Made by a program: the position numbers and the translations under genes | NCBI GenBank assembly: GCA_016125385.1 | Contig: WGLV01000025.1 | Coordinates: 1 to 64,000 of the forward strand | DNA length: 64,000 nucleotides | Origin: a bacterium | Lineage (GTDB): Bacteria; Hinthialibacterota; Hinthialibacteria; Hinthialibacterales; Hinthialibacteraceae | Direction of reading: 5' to 3' | Part shown: positions 62,418-64,000 of the stretch, piece by piece | How the letters are laid out: each line of letters opens with the position of its first letter | Position numbering within the stretch: the stretch's first letter is position 1 | The notes under the pieces: model-generated | The model's database searches: none | The model's input: only the letters and a program-made list of their open reading frames with translations | What the model was told of the DNA's origin: nothing

Positions 62418-63329
62418 ATGCCGATTCCTGATTTTCAAAGTTTTCTGCTTCCGGTTTTGCATACCTGCGGCGACTCCGCCGTTCACTCGATGGTGCAAAT
62501 CCGCGCGCAGGTCGCTGAGAATTTCAACTTGTCGGATGCTGAAACCGCTGAATTGTTGCCGAGTGGTAAACAACCAATTTTCGTTAATCGAGTCGCGTGG
62601 GCGGTTGTCTATTTAAAAAAAGCAGAGTTGCTGGAATCCCCAGCGCGTGCACAAGTAAAAATTACTCAATTGGGCTTGGATGTTTTGAATCGGAATTTGG
62701 ATCGTATTGACGTCAAATACCTGAAACAATTCGATTCGTTCAAGAATTTCCGGGAAATTAAGTCTCAAACATTGGAAAACTCAAATGAGAATGAATCGGA
62801 TGTGTTGACTCCTCAAGAAACTCTTGAGTCCAGCTATCAGGATTTAAAACAGCAGCTCGCCCAGGAACTGCTCGACAAACTCAAAGAAGTCGAGCCATCT
62901 CGATTTGAGCGTATAGTGATTGAACTGCTTGTTCAGATGGGATATGGAGGTTCATTGAAAGATGCGGGTAAGGCGTTAGGCAAAGCAGGAGACGGTGGTG
63001 TGGATGGAATTATCAATGAGGACCGGCTTGGGTTGGATGTAATTTATATTCAGGCGAAAAAGTGGGATTCCACTGTGGTTGGCCGTCCCGAAATTCAAAA
63101 ATTCGCTGGCGCTTTGCAGATGAATCGAGCTCGAAAAGGAGTTTTTATAACAACATCCACTTTTTCGAAGGAAGCGCTTGATAGTGTCAATCAGTTGTAT
63201 GACAGCAAGATGATATTGATTGATGGTGAAAAACTGGTGGAATACATGATTGAGTTTAATCTCGGCGTATCGACTGAAACCGTGTATGAAATCAAGCGGA
63301 TTGACAGCGACTATTTTTCAGAAGACTGA
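62418..63329 (+). CDS. mrr: Mrr-type restriction endonuclease
   Basis: The 303-aa protein matches Mrr. It has an N-terminal winged-helix DNA-binding domain (HSMVQIRAQVAENFNLSDAE, WAVVYLKKAELLE, ITQLGLDVL) and a C-terminal PD-(D/E)XK domain with FERIVIELLVQMGYGG, then the GDGGVDGII strand and the QAKKW lysine (D near 195, K near 214). The family cleaves DNA carrying methylated bases. GAAGGG lies 11 nt before ATG 62418. DNA is AT-richer than the flanking genes, consistent with acquisition. A toxin-antitoxin pair follows. Confidence 0.92.
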   Translation: MPIPDFQSFLLPVLHTCGDSAVHSMVQIRAQVAENFNLSDAETAELLPSGKQPIFVNRVAWAVVYLKKAELLESPARAQVKITQLGLDVLNRNLDRIDVKYLKQFDSFKNFREIKSQTLENSNENESDVLTPQETLESSYQDLKQQLAQELLDKLKEVEPSRFERIVIELLVQMGYGGSLKDAGKALGKAGDGGVDGIINEDRLGLDVIYIQAKKWDSTVVGRPEIQKFAGALQMNRARKGVFITTSTFSKEALDSVNQLYDSKMILIDGEKLVEYMIEFNLGVSTETVYEIKRIDSDYFSED

Positions 63330-63466
63330 CCGTTCCCTTTACCTCCCGCTTTTCTCGCCGTCCGTGATGAAATCCGCGGAGGATTGAATTGAAGTGGATA
63401 CGCAATCGGTCTAACGTATAGAGGATGTGATACAATATCCATCAACAAACGATGAGGATGGTGAGC

Positions 63467-63700
63467 ATGAACGGTAAAAGCGCGGCGGTTCAACGATTGG
63501 AGTCTCTGGTTGACAGTCTTCCTCCCAAAACCATAGAACAGATCGTGGATTACGCGGAATATCTGAAATCGAGAGAAGAGTGGGAAGCCACTCAGGAAAT
63601 CCTCAACGACCCTGCGATGCTGCGCGATGTTGAAGAAGGGCGAGCGCAGTCAGCAAGGCGTGAAGGAACATCATGGCGAGAGGTTCGGCGGCGTGTATGA
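63467..63700 (+). CDS. Antitoxin-like small protein (DUF2281-type)
   Basis: The 77-aa protein has a VQRLESLVDSLPPKTIEQIVDYAEYLKSREEWEAT segment, typical of DUF2281/RelB-like antitoxins with a helical start and an acidic, flexible tail that usually wraps the toxin. ATG 63467 is taken as the start because GGTGAG lies directly upstream and other in-frame ATGs (63452, 63458) are less well placed. Its end overlaps the toxin start by 8 nt. Confidence 0.8.
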   Translation: MNGKSAAVQRLESLVDSLPPKTIEQIVDYAEYLKSREEWEATQEILNDPAMLRDVEEGRAQSARREGTSWREVRRRV

Positions 63701-63953
63701 AGTTAGGCTCACGCCCCAGGCGGAGAAAGATTATTTGAAACTGGACTCTTCCGTTCGCAAACGAGTTGATATTGTGTTTGAGCGTTTTGAAGAAGGAGAA
63801 TTTACTCATCCCAATATCCGCGCGCTACACGGTCGGCTTTCCGGCAGTCTTCGTTACCGTCTTGGGGCTAGAAGGATCATATTTCATATCCAGCACGCTG
63901 AACGGATCGTTTGGATCGAGACGATCACCCAACGTGGAGGAGCGTATTCTTAG
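63693..63953 (+). CDS. RelE/ParE-family toxin
   Basis: The 86-aa protein has the RelE-type layout: VRLTPQAEKDYLKLDSSVRKRVDIVFERFEEGEF helices, then IRALHGRLSGSLRYRLGARRIIFHIQHAERIVWIETITQRG strands, with the conserved basic YRLGARRIIF and the IETITQRG end. RelE toxins cut mRNA on the ribosome. The start is probably GTG at 63693 (GAGAGG upstream), overlapping the antitoxin stop; an in-frame ATG at 63627 lies deep in the antitoxin gene. Nothing is seen in the 47 bases after it. Confidence 0.85.
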   Translation: MYEVRLTPQAEKDYLKLDSSVRKRVDIVFERFEEGEFTHPNIRALHGRLSGSLRYRLGARRIIFHIQHAERIVWIETITQRGGAYS

Positions 63954-64000
63954 TAACATCGAGTTAATCACGGCCAGGAAGAGTAACCAACGTTCCGTTC

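Overview
The window reads as chromosome from a diderm, heterotrophic bacterium that exports many enzymes. Evidence: many Sec and Tat signal peptides, a periplasmic haem-binding protein with no lipobox, a type IV-type pseudopilin, and a set of sulfatase, GH127, DUF1080, phosphotriesterase-like and beta-helix proteins. This mix fits the Planctomycetota / Lentisphaerota / Hydrogenedentota / Sumerlaeota sphere. I lean to Hydrogenedentota or Sumerlaeota from protein style alone, and no 16S gene is present to confirm it. No rRNA, tRNA, CRISPR array, insertion sequence or replication origin was found. Most of the DNA is GC-rich. Two stretches, about 3.5-7.6 kb and 62.3-64.0 kb, are visibly AT-richer and may have been acquired.

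Layout. 0-3.3 kb: purB (minus strand), an unexplained nested hairpin at the left edge, and a B12-binding radical SAM protein. 3.5-8.3 kb: a run of secreted proteins of unknown function, including a tandem duplication of a propeller-like gene that leads into a redoxin-like gene through overlapping start/stop codons. 8.4-16.5 kb: sugar-related accessory genes (DUF1080, a toroid-like secreted protein, a Tat-exported phosphotriesterase-like hydrolase, an alkaline-phosphatase-type hydrolase, a sugar-phosphate-isomerase-like barrel, an enolase-superfamily enzyme, DUF1569). 16.5-17.0 kb: a gene-free stretch with two terminator-like hairpins. 17-29.3 kb: an orphan histidine kinase, a serine hydrolase fused to a sialidase-like domain, a small propeller protein, GH127, a putative glycoside hydrolase, a propeller-plus-helical-toroid protein, and a dienelactone hydrolase. 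29.3-34.5 kb: a GT39-like membrane glycosyltransferase and the housekeeping tig-clpP-clpX operon. 34.7-37.5 kb: a GbsR/MarR-type regulator with a perfect palindromic operator and a three-gene ABC exporter, all with overlapping ends. 37.5-49.1 kb: PhoD-like phosphatase, a Cys-tailed lipoprotein, sulfatase, a secreted helical protein, a giant propeller sensor kinase, and a divergent Tat-exported toroid protein. 49.2-52.6 kb: a nuclease/RNase-H-like/SF1-helicase fusion. 52.7-58.7 kb: a six-gene minus-strand unit in which a secreted beta-protein and a pseudopilin precede hmuT-hmuU-hmuV-hugZ, plus a small coiled-coil gene upstream with its own terminator. 59-64 kb: moeA, an HD hydrolase, a beta-helix protein, an Mrr-type restriction endonuclease, and a RelE-type toxin-antitoxin pair.

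How the genes work together. The exported hydrolases probably attack sulfated and arabinose- or uronate-containing polysaccharide, with cytoplasmic isomerase and enolase-type enzymes downstream; this is inferred from families, not shown. The best candidate for something new is the haem unit. It carries the inner-membrane importer and the haem-degrading enzyme but no TonB-dependent receptor in the window. Its two promoter-proximal genes encode a secreted protein and a pseudopilin of unknown role.
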